Assembly: GCA_045564655.1 (NCBI GenBank)
Contig: JBJLGX010000020.1
Location: forward strand, 124,001-188,000
Length of the DNA: 64,000 bases
DNA from: UBA826 sp045564655
Lineage (GTDB): Bacteria > Chloroflexota > Dehalococcoidia > Lucifugimonadales > UBA826
Direction: 5' to 3'
Each line of letters starts with the position of its first letter. The stretch's first letter is position 1. The notes under the pieces were generated by a model. The model saw nothing but the letters and a program-made list of their open reading frames with translations. It searched no databases and was not told the DNA's origin. Shown here one piece after another: positions 8,586-16,650 of the stretch. The translations under genes were made by a program, and so were the position numbers.

Positions 8586-10208
8586 ATGACTAAATTTATT
8601 TTCATTACTGGTGGTGTAGTTAGTTCCGTAGGGAAAGGTGTATGTGTAGGATCTATTGGTAGGATATTAAAAGATCGAGGCCTTTCTGTTTCTTTAATGA
8701 AACTAGACCCTTATTTGAATGTTGATCCTGGAACTATGTCTCCATATCAACACGGAGAAGTTTTTGTTACTAATGATGGGAGTGAAACAGACCTAGATTT
8801 AGGGCACTATGAAAGATTTGTAAATGTTGACTTAGGAAAAGCTTCTAATACAACAGCAGGTCAAGTGTACAGTGATGTTATATCTAGAGAAAGACGAGGA
8901 GAATTTTTAGGTGGAACAATACAGGTTGTTCCTCATGTAACAGATTCTATAAAAGCTAAAATGTTGAATCTTGCCGAAGAAACTAAAGCAGATGTTATTG
9001 TTGTTGAAGTTGGCGGAACTGTTGGGGATATTGAAGGCTTGCCTTTTTTGGAAGCTATCCGGCAAATGAGAAATGAGGTGGGTAGTAATAATGTTTTTTA
9101 TATCCACTTAACCTTTTTGCCTTATATAACATCAACATCTGAGTTAAAGACTAAACCTACTCAACATAGTGTTAGGGAATTGCGGGGTATAGGGATACAG
9201 CCTGATGCTATTATATGCAGAAGTGATCATGATGTGCCCGAAGATCTCAGGCGTAAAATAATGATTCATTGTGATGTGCCTATTGAAGGCGTTCTTATGT
9301 TGCCCACTGTATCAACTATATATGAGGTTCCTTTAATACTAGAAAAACAAGGAATGGGGAACTTAATTAAAGATACGATGTCTCTCAAAACAAAAAATGA
9401 TGATGTGACCCTTTCGGATGACTGGAAAAATCTTGTTTCAATGATTAAATCAGATAAAGATCATATTAAAATATCTGTTGTTGGGAAATATGTAGATTTA
9501 CATGATGCGTATATCTCTGTTAAGGAAGCGTTAATACATGCAGGAATAAAGTATTCTCGCAATATTGAAATTAAATGGGTTGATTCTGAGAATATCGAAG
9601 AAGATGGTCCTGAAAAATATTTGAATGATTCAGCGGGTGTTGTTGTCCCAGGTGGATTTGGATATAGAGGGGTCGAGGGCATGATTTCAGCTGTTGAATA
9701 TTGTCGTATAAATGACGTGCCTTACCTAGGCCTTTGTTTGGGCATGCAAGTCATGGTCATTGAAGCTGCTAGGAGCCTTTTGGATAAAAAATCTGCTAAT
9801 TCTACAGAATTTGTACAGGATACTCCTGATCCTGTCATTCATATTATGGAAGATCAAAAAAATATAACTGACAAAGGTGGAACAATGAGGTTGGGAGGTT
9901 ATCCTTGTGATCTTGTTAATGGAACTATTGCATCTAGAGCATATGGGTCTTCCAAAAATACCATTATGGAGAGACATAGACATAGATTTGAATTCAATAA
10001 TTTATACAGAGAAGATTTAATGTCTGTGGGCCTTAAGCCGTCCGGGATTTCACCTGATGGCACATTAGTAGAGATTGTAGAATATTCTAACAATGAATTT
10101 ATGCTTGGGACTCAATTTCATCCAGAATTTCTCTCTAGGCCTACAGAACCGCACCCTATTTTCAGTGAATTTGTTAGCGCGATAGTGAATAAGAGTCAAA
10201 AATTATAA
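8586..10208 (+). CDS. pyrG: CTP synthase
   Basis: A 540-residue enzyme that aminates UTP to CTP using glutamine and ATP. ATG 8586 (MTKFIFITGGVVSSVGKG) gives the canonical N-terminus; the open frame reaching back to a TTG at 8538 would overlap the promoter. The amidoligase domain (about 1-265) has the P-loop GGVVSSVGKG and the segment GGTVGDIEG. The C-terminal class I glutamine amidotransferase domain has its nucleophile cysteine in YLGLCLGMQ and catalytic H/E in GTQFHPEF. The length is standard. It appears to be a single-gene transcription unit from the promoter at 8509-8538. Confidence 0.97.
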   Translation: MTKFIFITGGVVSSVGKGVCVGSIGRILKDRGLSVSLMKLDPYLNVDPGTMSPYQHGEVFVTNDGSETDLDLGHYERFVNVDLGKASNTTAGQVYSDVISRERRGEFLGGTIQVVPHVTDSIKAKMLNLAEETKADVIVVEVGGTVGDIEGLPFLEAIRQMRNEVGSNNVFYIHLTFLPYITSTSELKTKPTQHSVRELRGIGIQPDAIICRSDHDVPEDLRRKIMIHCDVPIEGVLMLPTVSTIYEVPLILEKQGMGNLIKDTMSLKTKNDDVTLSDDWKNLVSMIKSDKDHIKISVVGKYVDLHDAYISVKEALIHAGIKYSRNIEIKWVDSENIEEDGPEKYLNDSAGVVVPGGFGYRGVEGMISAVEYCRINDVPYLGLCLGMQVMVIEAARSLLDKKSANSTEFVQDTPDPVIHIMEDQKNITDKGGTMRLGGYPCDLVNGTIASRAYGSSKNTIMERHRHRFEFNNLYREDLMSVGLKPSGISPDGTLVEIVEYSNNEFMLGTQFHPEFLSRPTEPHPIFSEFVSAIVNKSQKL

Positions 10209-10215
10209 ATAGCAG

Positions 10216-10243
10216 TTACATTTGTATGTGTGTGTGTTATAAT
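10216..10243 (+). promoter_or_regulatory. Putative rho promoter
   Basis: A perfect TATAAT (10238-10243) with a weak -35, TTACAT (10216-10221), spacer 16 nt. The predicted start near 10250 gives rho a leader of about 150 nt, which contains the hairpins described separately. Confidence 0.45.
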
Positions 10244-10287
10244 TTACGTAGTTCATACACGAACTGACCGCTTTAGAAATCCCAAAC

Positions 10288-10362
10288 TATTATTATCTGA
10301 AACGATGATAGTAATAAGATTGCTGAAATCCCCTAATTATTAAATAAGTGCACATTTTGTGC
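10288..10362 (+). promoter_or_regulatory. Structured 5' leader of rho (two hairpins)
   Basis: Within the leader, TATTATTATC (10288-10297) pairs with GATAGTAATA (10307-10316) across a 9-nt loop, a 10-bp stem with one G-U pair. Further on, GCACA (10350-10354) pairs with TGTGC (10358-10362) over a TTT loop and is followed by TTT. Bacterial rho genes are often autoregulated by early termination in the leader. These hairpins are candidates for that control, but no direct evidence exists here. Confidence 0.4.
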
Positions 10363-10401
10363 TTTAAATGTAAATATAAAATTTGATTGGTGATTGATAA
10401 A

Positions 10402-11670
10402 ATGAATTTGGCTGAACTTCAAGAAAATACTGACGAGCAATTGTTAGAGATTGCAATTAAGGCAGGTGCTGTTGAAGAAGGGGCTACCCCTAGGCGCTTA
10501 GATCTTATGCGGAAAATATTTAAAGTTTGTACTGATAATGATGAAACGATTATTGCGGTTGGCATCCTTTCAATACTTAGTGAAGGATATGGGTTTTTAA
10601 GGCAAAATGGTGAGCAGAGGGGTTCCGGTGATGTGTACGTGTCTCAATCGCAAATACGTAGATTCAATCTTAGAGCAGGAGATTACTTACAAGGTGATGT
10701 GAGGCCTCCAAAAGATGGCGAACGTTACTTTGGGTTAGTTAAAGTTCAGGAAGTTAACGGTATGGATCCTGCTGAATCAAAATCTAGACCAAAATTCGAG
10801 TCCTTAACGCCAGTTTTTCCTGATGTAAGAATTGTTTTGGAGACAGGGCAAAAAGAATTATCGACAAGGTTAATGGATATTGTTTCACCTGTAGGTAGAG
10901 GTCAAAGGGGTTTAATAGTAGCTCCTCCAAAAGCAGGGAAAACTACAATTTTGAAAGATATAGCTAACGGTATTACTCAAAACCATCCAGATATACACAT
11001 AATGGTAGCTTTAATTGGCGAGAGGCCGGAAGAAGTTACTGATATGAGAAGATCTATAAAGGGAGAAGTTTTTAGCTCTACTTTTGATGAGCCGGTTGAG
11101 GACCATTGTCGGGTTGCAGAGTTAGTTTTAGAAAGATCTAAAAGGTTAGTTGAGGCAGGGGAACATGTTGTTATATTGCTTGATAGCATTACAAGATTAA
11201 CCAGAGCTTATAACCTGTCTGTTCCAAGTAGTGGTAGAACCTTGTCAGGAGGAATGGACCCTATTGCACTTTATCCTCCTAAGCGCTTCTTCGGTGCAGC
11301 GAGGAATACTGAAGAGAAAGGGAGTCTTACTATATTAGCTGCTTGTCTTGTAGATACTGGGAGTAGGCTTGACGATGTGGTTTATGAAGAATTTAAAGGT
11401 ACTGGTAATATGGAAGTCCATCTTGACAGAAGGATGGCTGAAAGGAGAATGTTCCCGGCGTTAGATATTTATAAAAGTGGTACGCGCCGAGAGGAATTAC
11501 TTTTATCTGAAGAAGTATTGAAGCAAGTCTGGTTATTGAGAAGAATGTTAACTATGATTGATTCGGATTCTAACAACAACAACAATAATGAAGCCATGGA
11601 AAAGTTACTTGAACGAATGAAAAAATCAAAAGATAACAACCATTTCCTTGCAGGTCTTGGAAAAGATTAA
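10402..11670 (+). CDS. rho: Transcription termination factor Rho
   Basis: A 422-residue hexameric RNA-dependent ATPase that ends transcription. The start is set at ATG 10402 (MNLAELQ, the usual opening), with GGTGA 8 nt upstream. An N-terminal helix bundle precedes the RNA-binding cold-shock-like domain (SILSEGYGFLRQNGEQRGSGDVYVS). The ATPase domain has Walker A in APPKAGKTT, Walker B in VVILLDSITRL and the Q/R-loop region SGRTLSGGMDPIALYPPKRF. It has no long inserted N-terminal extension. A run of asparagine codons (ACAACAACAACAATAAT, near 11573) sits close to the C-terminus. Rho should matter here because convergent genes lack intrinsic terminators. Confidence 0.97.
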   Translation: MNLAELQENTDEQLLEIAIKAGAVEEGATPRRLDLMRKIFKVCTDNDETIIAVGILSILSEGYGFLRQNGEQRGSGDVYVSQSQIRRFNLRAGDYLQGDVRPPKDGERYFGLVKVQEVNGMDPAESKSRPKFESLTPVFPDVRIVLETGQKELSTRLMDIVSPVGRGQRGLIVAPPKAGKTTILKDIANGITQNHPDIHIMVALIGERPEEVTDMRRSIKGEVFSSTFDEPVEDHCRVAELVLERSKRLVEAGEHVVILLDSITRLTRAYNLSVPSSGRTLSGGMDPIALYPPKRFFGAARNTEEKGSLTILAACLVDTGSRLDDVVYEEFKGTGNMEVHLDRRMAERRMFPALDIYKSGTRREELLLSEEVLKQVWLLRRMLTMIDSDSNNNNNNEAMEKLLERMKKSKDNNHFLAGLGKD

Positions 11671-11738
11671 TATGTTCAATGTACGAACGTTAAATTTTAA
11701 AATTAATCCTTCAAAATACGTTCATTATATGAACAATT

Positions 11739-11754
11739 GCACCTATTGTGCTTT
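11739..11754 (+). terminator. Candidate rho terminator hairpin
   Basis: GCAC and GTGC pair across a short loop (CTATT) and run into TTTT, 70 nt after the rho stop. The stem is short, so termination would be weak. The left arm can also pair further downstream (TGCACCT 11738-11744 with AGGTGCA 11778-11784), which gives an alternative fold. Confidence 0.35.
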
Positions 11755-11792
11755 TGGTCTAAATCGGTTTAAAATTTAGGTGCATTTACGTA

Positions 11793-11822
11793 TTGACAAC
11801 ATAAAAATGCGTGAATTATATT
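11793..11822 (+). promoter_or_regulatory. Upstream promoter of surface-protein gene (P1)
   Basis: TTGACA (11793-11798) followed after 18 nt by TATATT (11817-11822). It would yield a leader of roughly 290 nt before GTG 12122. Confidence 0.5.
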
Positions 11823-11921
11823 TTTTGTACCTTCATTTTTAAAGATGAAAAATTAAATATTAAGGTATGTTAAAGATTTGTAAATAAACGTGTGAAAAGG
11901 CTATTTTGCCTGATTAATGCC

Positions 11922-11951
11922 TTGACAATAGGCATGCACGTGGTGTACAAA
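11922..11951 (+). promoter_or_regulatory. Proximal promoter of surface-protein gene (P2)
   Basis: TTGACA (11922-11927) and TACAAA (11946-11951), spacer 18 nt, with predicted initiation near 11958. The transcript would begin just before the CCCAA/TTGGG hairpin, placing a stem near its 5' end. That arrangement stabilises several highly expressed bacterial messages. Confidence 0.5.
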
Positions 11952-12121
11952 TCATAGAGCCCAAAATATATTGGGACAGTATCGCTTGCTCTTTTGCTCG
12001 CGATTTAAAAATTAAATAGGAATTTAGATTAGCACCCAGGTTGAAAATACCGGGGCTTTTCGAATTTATAAATTTGGGAATTAAAAAATTTAGACCCGCA
12101 CCATTTCAAGGGGGTAACGAA

Positions 12122-15100
12122 GTGAAGAATGCATTAAAATTCATGAGCATTGGCTTAGTGATGGTAGTTCTGCTTATGTCGCAGTGGACCGTTAACGAGT
12201 CAAGAGCCGAAGCAGCCACGATTGCTGAAGATAAAGTATCGTGGATGAATACTAGCGCGACAGTGCAAAAGCACTATTCGCCTGGTCCTACAGGCTCTGA
12301 AACAGGAGCAACCTCATCTGCCAGTTTCTGGTTGAGAGACTCTGCTCTAGACACAACAAAGACTGCGTCTACAACGTGGTACTTTAATAACAACTCTGGA
12401 AGTGACATAGGGATAGACAGTGAGTTTACTCTATTCTCCGCTTCTACAACCCCTATCATTAATAGCAGTACTACATGTATTGCTTATAATGGTGCTACTT
12501 GTGGTGGTATTCAGGAAGGTGGTACTGTGGCTAGTTCTACAAGCACCTTTAGTACTACTAACACAGCTAGTACATCGTTATCAGCTATAACTGTTACATC
12601 TTCTGCAACAGGTACAACAAACACTTTCTCAGAGCTTGTTGGCTGGAACAAAGATAACGCGGTTTTTAAGAACAAATCTACAATTAATGGTTCTTCAACC
12701 GTTGTAGCTGTTTATTCTTATAACATTGTTGATACTTATGCTGGCTCTGCTGCTGGTAATAAAGTTGCGAAAGTAACGAGTACTTCGGACGCTGAAGGTG
12801 AATGGGTAAGCATTACTCAGGTAACTGCTCCTGGTTCTCTTTCAACAGATGACGAAGCTGATTATTACAACGGTAGTATTGTAATCAGTAAAGATGCTGG
12901 ATCTACTACTTCCGGTGACGGTGCTGTTTGGGTTCAAGATGGTGATACCTTGACAGTTTCTTACTACGGTTGTGGTACTAGTTGTACTGATGCAGTGACA
13001 TCAACTGCGGTTACGTCTTCTGCAACAGCTACGATTGACTTTGCTGTACCAACAATTTCTGTTGTTGGCCCAGTAGATGGAACAATAACTAACGATAAAA
13101 CCCCTGAATTTACATATACAGTTGCTGATGCTGCATCTGGATTTACAGCTACAGCACCTTTAACTTATGTATCTTCATTTGTTAATAACTGTAAAGCTTT
13201 ATCTACAGAATATTCATATGCAGACCTCGGTTCTAAGTCTATGACTATTACGGTAGCGTTGACTCCAGGTACTAACTGGACAACTGCAGCTACTGGAACT
13301 TGTGACGGAGCTGGATCCAGGACTGGTGGTGGATTTGGTGTTGACGGTTCTACCGTAACAACAACTACTACAGGTACTTGGCACGGTTCTTCTACGAACT
13401 ACAAGATTGTAGTTTCAGATATAGCTGGTAACCAGAAGACTATTACTGGTAGTTCAGCTAACTTCACTATAGACTCAACAGCACCTAATATGACTTCTGC
13501 TGTAACAGGTAAGAAATATAGTGCTGATAAAGACACAGTTGCTCCTTATACTTTGACAGGCAACGATGCTAACGATAACTTCACAGTTAAAGTTGTATTC
13601 GATGAGTCATTGGGTGCATCTTCTGTTGAAACCACAGACTTCACTGTTGATGGTGTTGTGCCAGCTACAGTAACTTTGGGTGGTAAGGATGAATTTACAG
13701 ATCGACTTGTTTACTTAGGTATGGAGAATGAGATTGTTCATAACTCCAAGCCTGTTGTTAAGCTAGTTGGTGCGGTTACAGACAGAGTAGGAAACTCTCT
13801 GAATGACAAGCCATCTGGTGTTTCAACTGGAACAGACAATAGTGGATCTGCTACTGACGGTATTGCTGACAAGGTTACAGCTACTGATGGAGTTAAACCT
13901 ACTATTTCAGGTGCTGCTCTTGATGTAGACATAATTAAGAAAGCTGGATCTTCTGTTCTTACATTTAACTCTGATGAGAATATGAAAGATAATTCCAATA
14001 CTATAGCTGGAGTCTGCACTTGTGGTGTAGTTCTAGGTGGTGGCTCGGCAGGAACTGCTTCTTCAACTAAGTTAGCAGTATCCTTGACTAGCCCAACAGC
14101 TGGTAAAGCTACATTCAAGCAGGCTACATTCTCTGCTACTGGTATCTATGGAATCGTCATCAATGGTAAAGACGTTAATAATAACGTTGGAAACAGTGGC
14201 GGAACCAAAGTAACTAGTGAAGATGTAAGTAGTCAGTGGAGTGCTTCCACAACTGCTGGAACATCTAAAGCTGTTAAATTAAAGAAATGGCCATTAGCTG
14301 ACCACGACGGTGACGGAACATTGCACGATGGTGTTAGTGTTACTGTTAACGGAGTTGCTTCTGCAGTAACAATGTCAGGAACTCCTATTGACTGGAGTGA
14401 AGCTGAGACGCTAACAATGACTTTCGTTGATGCCATATCTAATACAGATACAGTTAAAATTACTTATTACTATGTCGCAGCTGCACAGGTTGTAGAGGTT
14501 GACATTAGTAAGCCTACTGTAAGTTCCTTCAGCCCTGCTGATGGTTCAAGCAGTCAGAATAGAAGGCCTATGATCGGTGTAACATGGGATGAAGATGAGT
14601 ATGCTGGTGACACTTATACAACAGTGACACTAACAAAAGCTGAACTTACTGATCCTGCTGGTACAAAGACAGATGTTCTTGCAAATATGAATACTTCAGA
14701 TAACAAGAACTTCTTCTACAGGCCTACTGCAGACCTTGCTTATGGAGACTTCGTATTAACAGTTAGTGCTAAAGACACAGCTGGTAATGAACAGGTTAAC
14801 AAGACAGGTAGGTTTACAGTTAAAGCTAGAGCTTTGACAAAGGTTGCTTTGCTACCAGGTTGGAACTTAATTTCCATGCCAGGTACTCCAACTAATACTG
14901 CTATTAACACAGTAATGGATAGCGCTCCTAAGGTTGAAACTGTTTTGACCTACGATCCTACTGTTGCTGGTGGATGGTTGTCAGCTGTTAGAAATTCCTC
15001 TGGGGATCTAGCTGGTACGCTAGGAGCTGTTGATGCAGCTAGAGCATACTGGGTATACACAACTAACAACGACCCAATAAAGGTTGATATTCCGGGCTAC

Positions 15101-15370
15101 GACGGTGGTGCTCAACAGCTACCTCCAGCAATAGCTTTGGTAAAAGGTTGGAACATGGTTCCTGCTGTATCTATAACAGGTTCAGCAATAGGTGCTACAT
15201 TAGACAGTGATACATACTTCACAGGTTTGTCATGGACAAGGGCTTATGGCTTTAATACCACGACAGATGCATATAGTAGCTTCATACCTACCACCGCAGC
15301 CGATACTAGTGTTGTAATTGGTAAAGGTTACTGGCTCTTCTTGAGCAAGGCTGGTACCTTAGTACCTTAG
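12122..15370 (+). CDS. Large secreted surface protein with Ig-like domains
   Basis: A 1,082-residue exported protein, probably a surface-layer or matrix component. The start chosen is GTG 12122 after a GGGGG-rich site. It gives a classic signal peptide (KNALKFMSIGLVMVVLLMSQW) ending near AEA, about residues 30-32. The mature chain is rich in Ser, Thr, Ala, Gly and Val. It contains repeated Ig-like/cadherin-like units with motifs such as KTPEFTYTVADAASGF, DSTAPNMTSAV, KPTISGA and KPTVSSFSPADGSS. The C-terminal part repeats a GWN motif twice (LLPGWNLISMPGTP and LVKGWNMVPAV), each followed by a Y-W-V/L-F segment. This terminal domain recurs in large surface proteins of Chloroflexota and related bacteria. 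Two promoters, a long leader and two downstream hairpins suggest high expression. Codons look more GC-rich than in neighbouring genes. Its exact structural role is unproven. Confidence 0.8.
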   Translation: MKNALKFMSIGLVMVVLLMSQWTVNESRAEAATIAEDKVSWMNTSATVQKHYSPGPTGSETGATSSASFWLRDSALDTTKTASTTWYFNNNSGSDIGIDSEFTLFSASTTPIINSSTTCIAYNGATCGGIQEGGTVASSTSTFSTTNTASTSLSAITVTSSATGTTNTFSELVGWNKDNAVFKNKSTINGSSTVVAVYSYNIVDTYAGSAAGNKVAKVTSTSDAEGEWVSITQVTAPGSLSTDDEADYYNGSIVISKDAGSTTSGDGAVWVQDGDTLTVSYYGCGTSCTDAVTSTAVTSSATATIDFAVPTISVVGPVDGTITNDKTPEFTYTVADAASGFTATAPLTYVSSFVNNCKALSTEYSYADLGSKSMTITVALTPGTNWTTAATGTCDGAGSRTGGGFGVDGSTVTTTTTGTWHGSSTNYKIVVSDIAGNQKTITGSSANFTIDSTAPNMTSAVTGKKYSADKDTVAPYTLTGNDANDNFTVKVVFDESLGASSVETTDFTVDGVVPATVTLGGKDEFTDRLVYLGMENEIVHNSKPVVKLVGAVTDRVGNSLNDKPSGVSTGTDNSGSATDGIADKVTATDGVKPTISGAALDVDIIKKAGSSVLTFNSDENMKDNSNTIAGVCTCGVVLGGGSAGTASSTKLAVSLTSPTAGKATFKQATFSATGIYGIVINGKDVNNNVGNSGGTKVTSEDVSSQWSASTTAGTSKAVKLKKWPLADHDGDGTLHDGVSVTVNGVASAVTMSGTPIDWSEAETLTMTFVDAISNTDTVKITYYYVAAAQVVEVDISKPTVSSFSPADGSSSQNRRPMIGVTWDEDEYAGDTYTTVTLTKAELTDPAGTKTDVLANMNTSDNKNFFYRPTADLAYGDFVLTVSAKDTAGNEQVNKTGRFTVKARALTKVALLPGWNLISMPGTPTNTAINTVMDSAPKVETVLTYDPTVAGGWLSAVRNSSGDLAGTLGAVDAARAYWVYTTNNDPIKVDIPGYDGGAQQLPPAIALVKGWNMVPAVSITGSAIGATLDSDTYFTGLSWTRAYGFNTTTDAYSSFIPTTAADTSVVIGKGYWLFLSKAGTLVP

Positions 15371-15383
15371 AGGATATTCCTCT
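15369..15383 (+). terminator. Hairpin just after surface-protein stop
   Basis: AGAGGA (15369-15374) and TCCTCT (15378-15383) form a perfect 6-bp stem over a TAT loop, followed by ATAGGTTTTTAG. It overlaps the stop codon and may act as a first terminator or as a 3'-end stabiliser. Confidence 0.5.
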
Positions 15384-15397
15384 ATAGGTTTTTAGAT

Positions 15398-15442
15398 GGC
15401 CTCTTCTCGCTCTTTGGAGTGGGGAGAGGCCTAATCTTTTAT
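15398..15442 (+). terminator. Strong stem-loop terminator
   Basis: GGCCTCTTCTC (15398-15408) pairs with GGGGAGAGGCC (15421-15431) in an 11-bp stem with two G-U pairs. It can extend inward by CTC/GAG to a TTTG loop. TAATCTTTTATTA follows. This is one of the most stable hairpins in the window and lies between the surface protein and its companion, so it may attenuate read-through into the latter. Confidence 0.65.
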
Positions 15443-15458
15443 TAGGGAGTATTATTTT

Positions 15459-16553
15459 ATGATTGGATTTAAAAGAATTGCTTTTTTGATAACTTTGGGC
15501 ATTATTGCTTACTCCTTGAATTCCATTGGCGTTGAAGCAGCTGGTGGAGCTCCCCCTCCAAACCCAACCATTTATACGGGAACAATTACTGTTGGCGGGC
15601 AAACTCCAGCAGACAGTGAATTTGTTTTAGAGGGAGTTAGAAAAAGGTGCTTAGAAGGCTGTATTACTGCAAAAGTAGGATCTTTTGTTAGTGATGGTGG
15701 AATAATTGAAAATGGTTCATATGTTCTTACATTTGGTCCACCAGATGCATCTTTTGTTAATTCTGTTATTACATTTCATTATGAAGGTGTAGTGAAAGCA
15801 GACCAGGAAGATTTATTTCTTATTTCTCCCTCTATTAGGACTGTACCAAGCTATAATCTCACATTTCCAGCATTGCCTGCCCCTACTCCTACAGCAGTTC
15901 CTGTAATAACACCTTCTGAAACAGCTCCTCAAGAAGATATTGTTGAGGTTCAAAATCCTGTTGTGATACTTCCTACAAATCCTGTTGTTGCTACTGATTC
16001 TTCGATACCGGTAGTTTCGGCAAATAATCTGTATTTATCGATTAGCGGTGAAATAGCCTATACATCTTCAGATTATGAAAATGTATCTCTTGAGTTACTT
16101 GCAAAAGTTGGTTCACATTTTAGCGACCCTGTTCCTATTATGGAATATGCAAAAGAAAAAGGAACAACCTTTGCTGTATTTGACTCGTTAATTCTTGAAC
16201 CAAGTAGCTCTAAATTTATAGGCAAATCAATTGATTTTTATATTAGAGTTTCTGATGGGTCATCAGAAGAAGTAAAAATTGTAGGGAACCCTTTAGTTTT
16301 TGGTGAAACACTGTCGGATATTGATATTGAATTGGAGGCAGAAGGTTCTAATAACCCTCCTTCGACATCTCTTCTTCCTGAAGATAAGCAAGATTCATCT
16401 GACTCAGATAACGCTCTAGTAGGTGAAGACTCATCCGGTACTTGTGGCCGAGTAGAGTCCGTTTCTTTACTGCAAGGTTCAGGAGACATGGCTATGATGT
16501 TGGCTCCGATCCTGTTCTTAGTGGGATATACTGGCTGGAGAAAGCGTAAGTAG
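15459..16553 (+). CDS. Secreted, C-terminally membrane-anchored protein
   Basis: A 364-residue protein of unknown function, downstream of the surface protein. Residues 1-31 form a signal peptide (RIAFLITLGIIAYSLNSIGVEA). The mature part begins GGAPPPNPTIYTGTITVGG and contains beta-rich segments and a Pro/Thr-rich linker (about 140-185). The C-terminus has a Ser/Asp-rich spacer, then a single hydrophobic helix (MAMMLAPILFLVGYTGW) and a basic RKRK tail, the layout of a wall- or membrane-sorting signal without LPXTG. I read it as an extracellular domain tethered to the membrane, possibly contacting the surface layer. It shares the locus and probably some transcription with the gene before it. 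Confidence 0.65.
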   Translation: MIGFKRIAFLITLGIIAYSLNSIGVEAAGGAPPPNPTIYTGTITVGGQTPADSEFVLEGVRKRCLEGCITAKVGSFVSDGGIIENGSYVLTFGPPDASFVNSVITFHYEGVVKADQEDLFLISPSIRTVPSYNLTFPALPAPTPTAVPVITPSETAPQEDIVEVQNPVVILPTNPVVATDSSIPVVSANNLYLSISGEIAYTSSDYENVSLELLAKVGSHFSDPVPIMEYAKEKGTTFAVFDSLILEPSSSKFIGKSIDFYIRVSDGSSEEVKIVGNPLVFGETLSDIDIELEAEGSNNPPSTSLLPEDKQDSSDSDNALVGEDSSGTCGRVESVSLLQGSGDMAMMLAPILFLVGYTGWRKRK

Positions 16554-16570
16554 GGCAAAGTCTATACCTA

Positions 16571-16621
16571 AAATCCCCTGTGAGCTCCATATAGAAATTT
16601 ATGCGAGTTTATAGGGGATTT
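16571..16621. terminator. Bidirectional hairpin between convergent genes
   Basis: AAATCCCCT (16571-16579) and AGGGGATTT (16613-16621) are perfect 9-bp complements around a 33-nt loop. The run of A before and T after the stem allows it to act on either strand. It lies between the plus-strand surface locus and the minus-strand MBL-fold gene. Confidence 0.5.
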
Positions 16622-16650
16622 GTATGACTAGACTAGGTAATGTTGATTTT

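Larger units (their letters stand above)
11671..12121. other. Long regulatory intergenic between rho and the surface-protein gene
   Basis: About 450 nt without a credible gene. It holds, in order: GTTC-7-GAAC (11674-11688); GTTCAT-TAT-ATGAAC (11720-11734); a GCAC/GTGC hairpin with T-tract (11739-11754) that may end the rho transcript; two TTGACA-type promoters (11793 and 11922); and a leader of roughly 165 nt with two hairpins, CCCAA/TTGGG (11960-11975) and ATCGC/GCGAT (11981-12004). A perfect 12-nt palindrome, AATTTATAAATT, follows near 12063-12074. An in-frame TTG at 12041 could extend the protein, but the better start is GTG 12122. Confidence 0.6.

Noticed and set aside
11674..11734. LexA (SOS) boxes among the GTTC/GAAC dyads
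   Set aside because: The arms are in the reverse order of the GAAC-N4-GTTC SOS box, and the surroundings are not SOS genes.
11958..12121. Riboswitch (cyclic di-GMP or other) in the surface-protein leader
   Set aside because: The hairpins lack the conserved unpaired bases of the classes I know. I list only a structured leader.
13738..14118. Minus-strand open frame within the surface-protein gene
   Set aside because: It is antisense to the Thr/Ser-rich coding sequence and matches no recognisable family.
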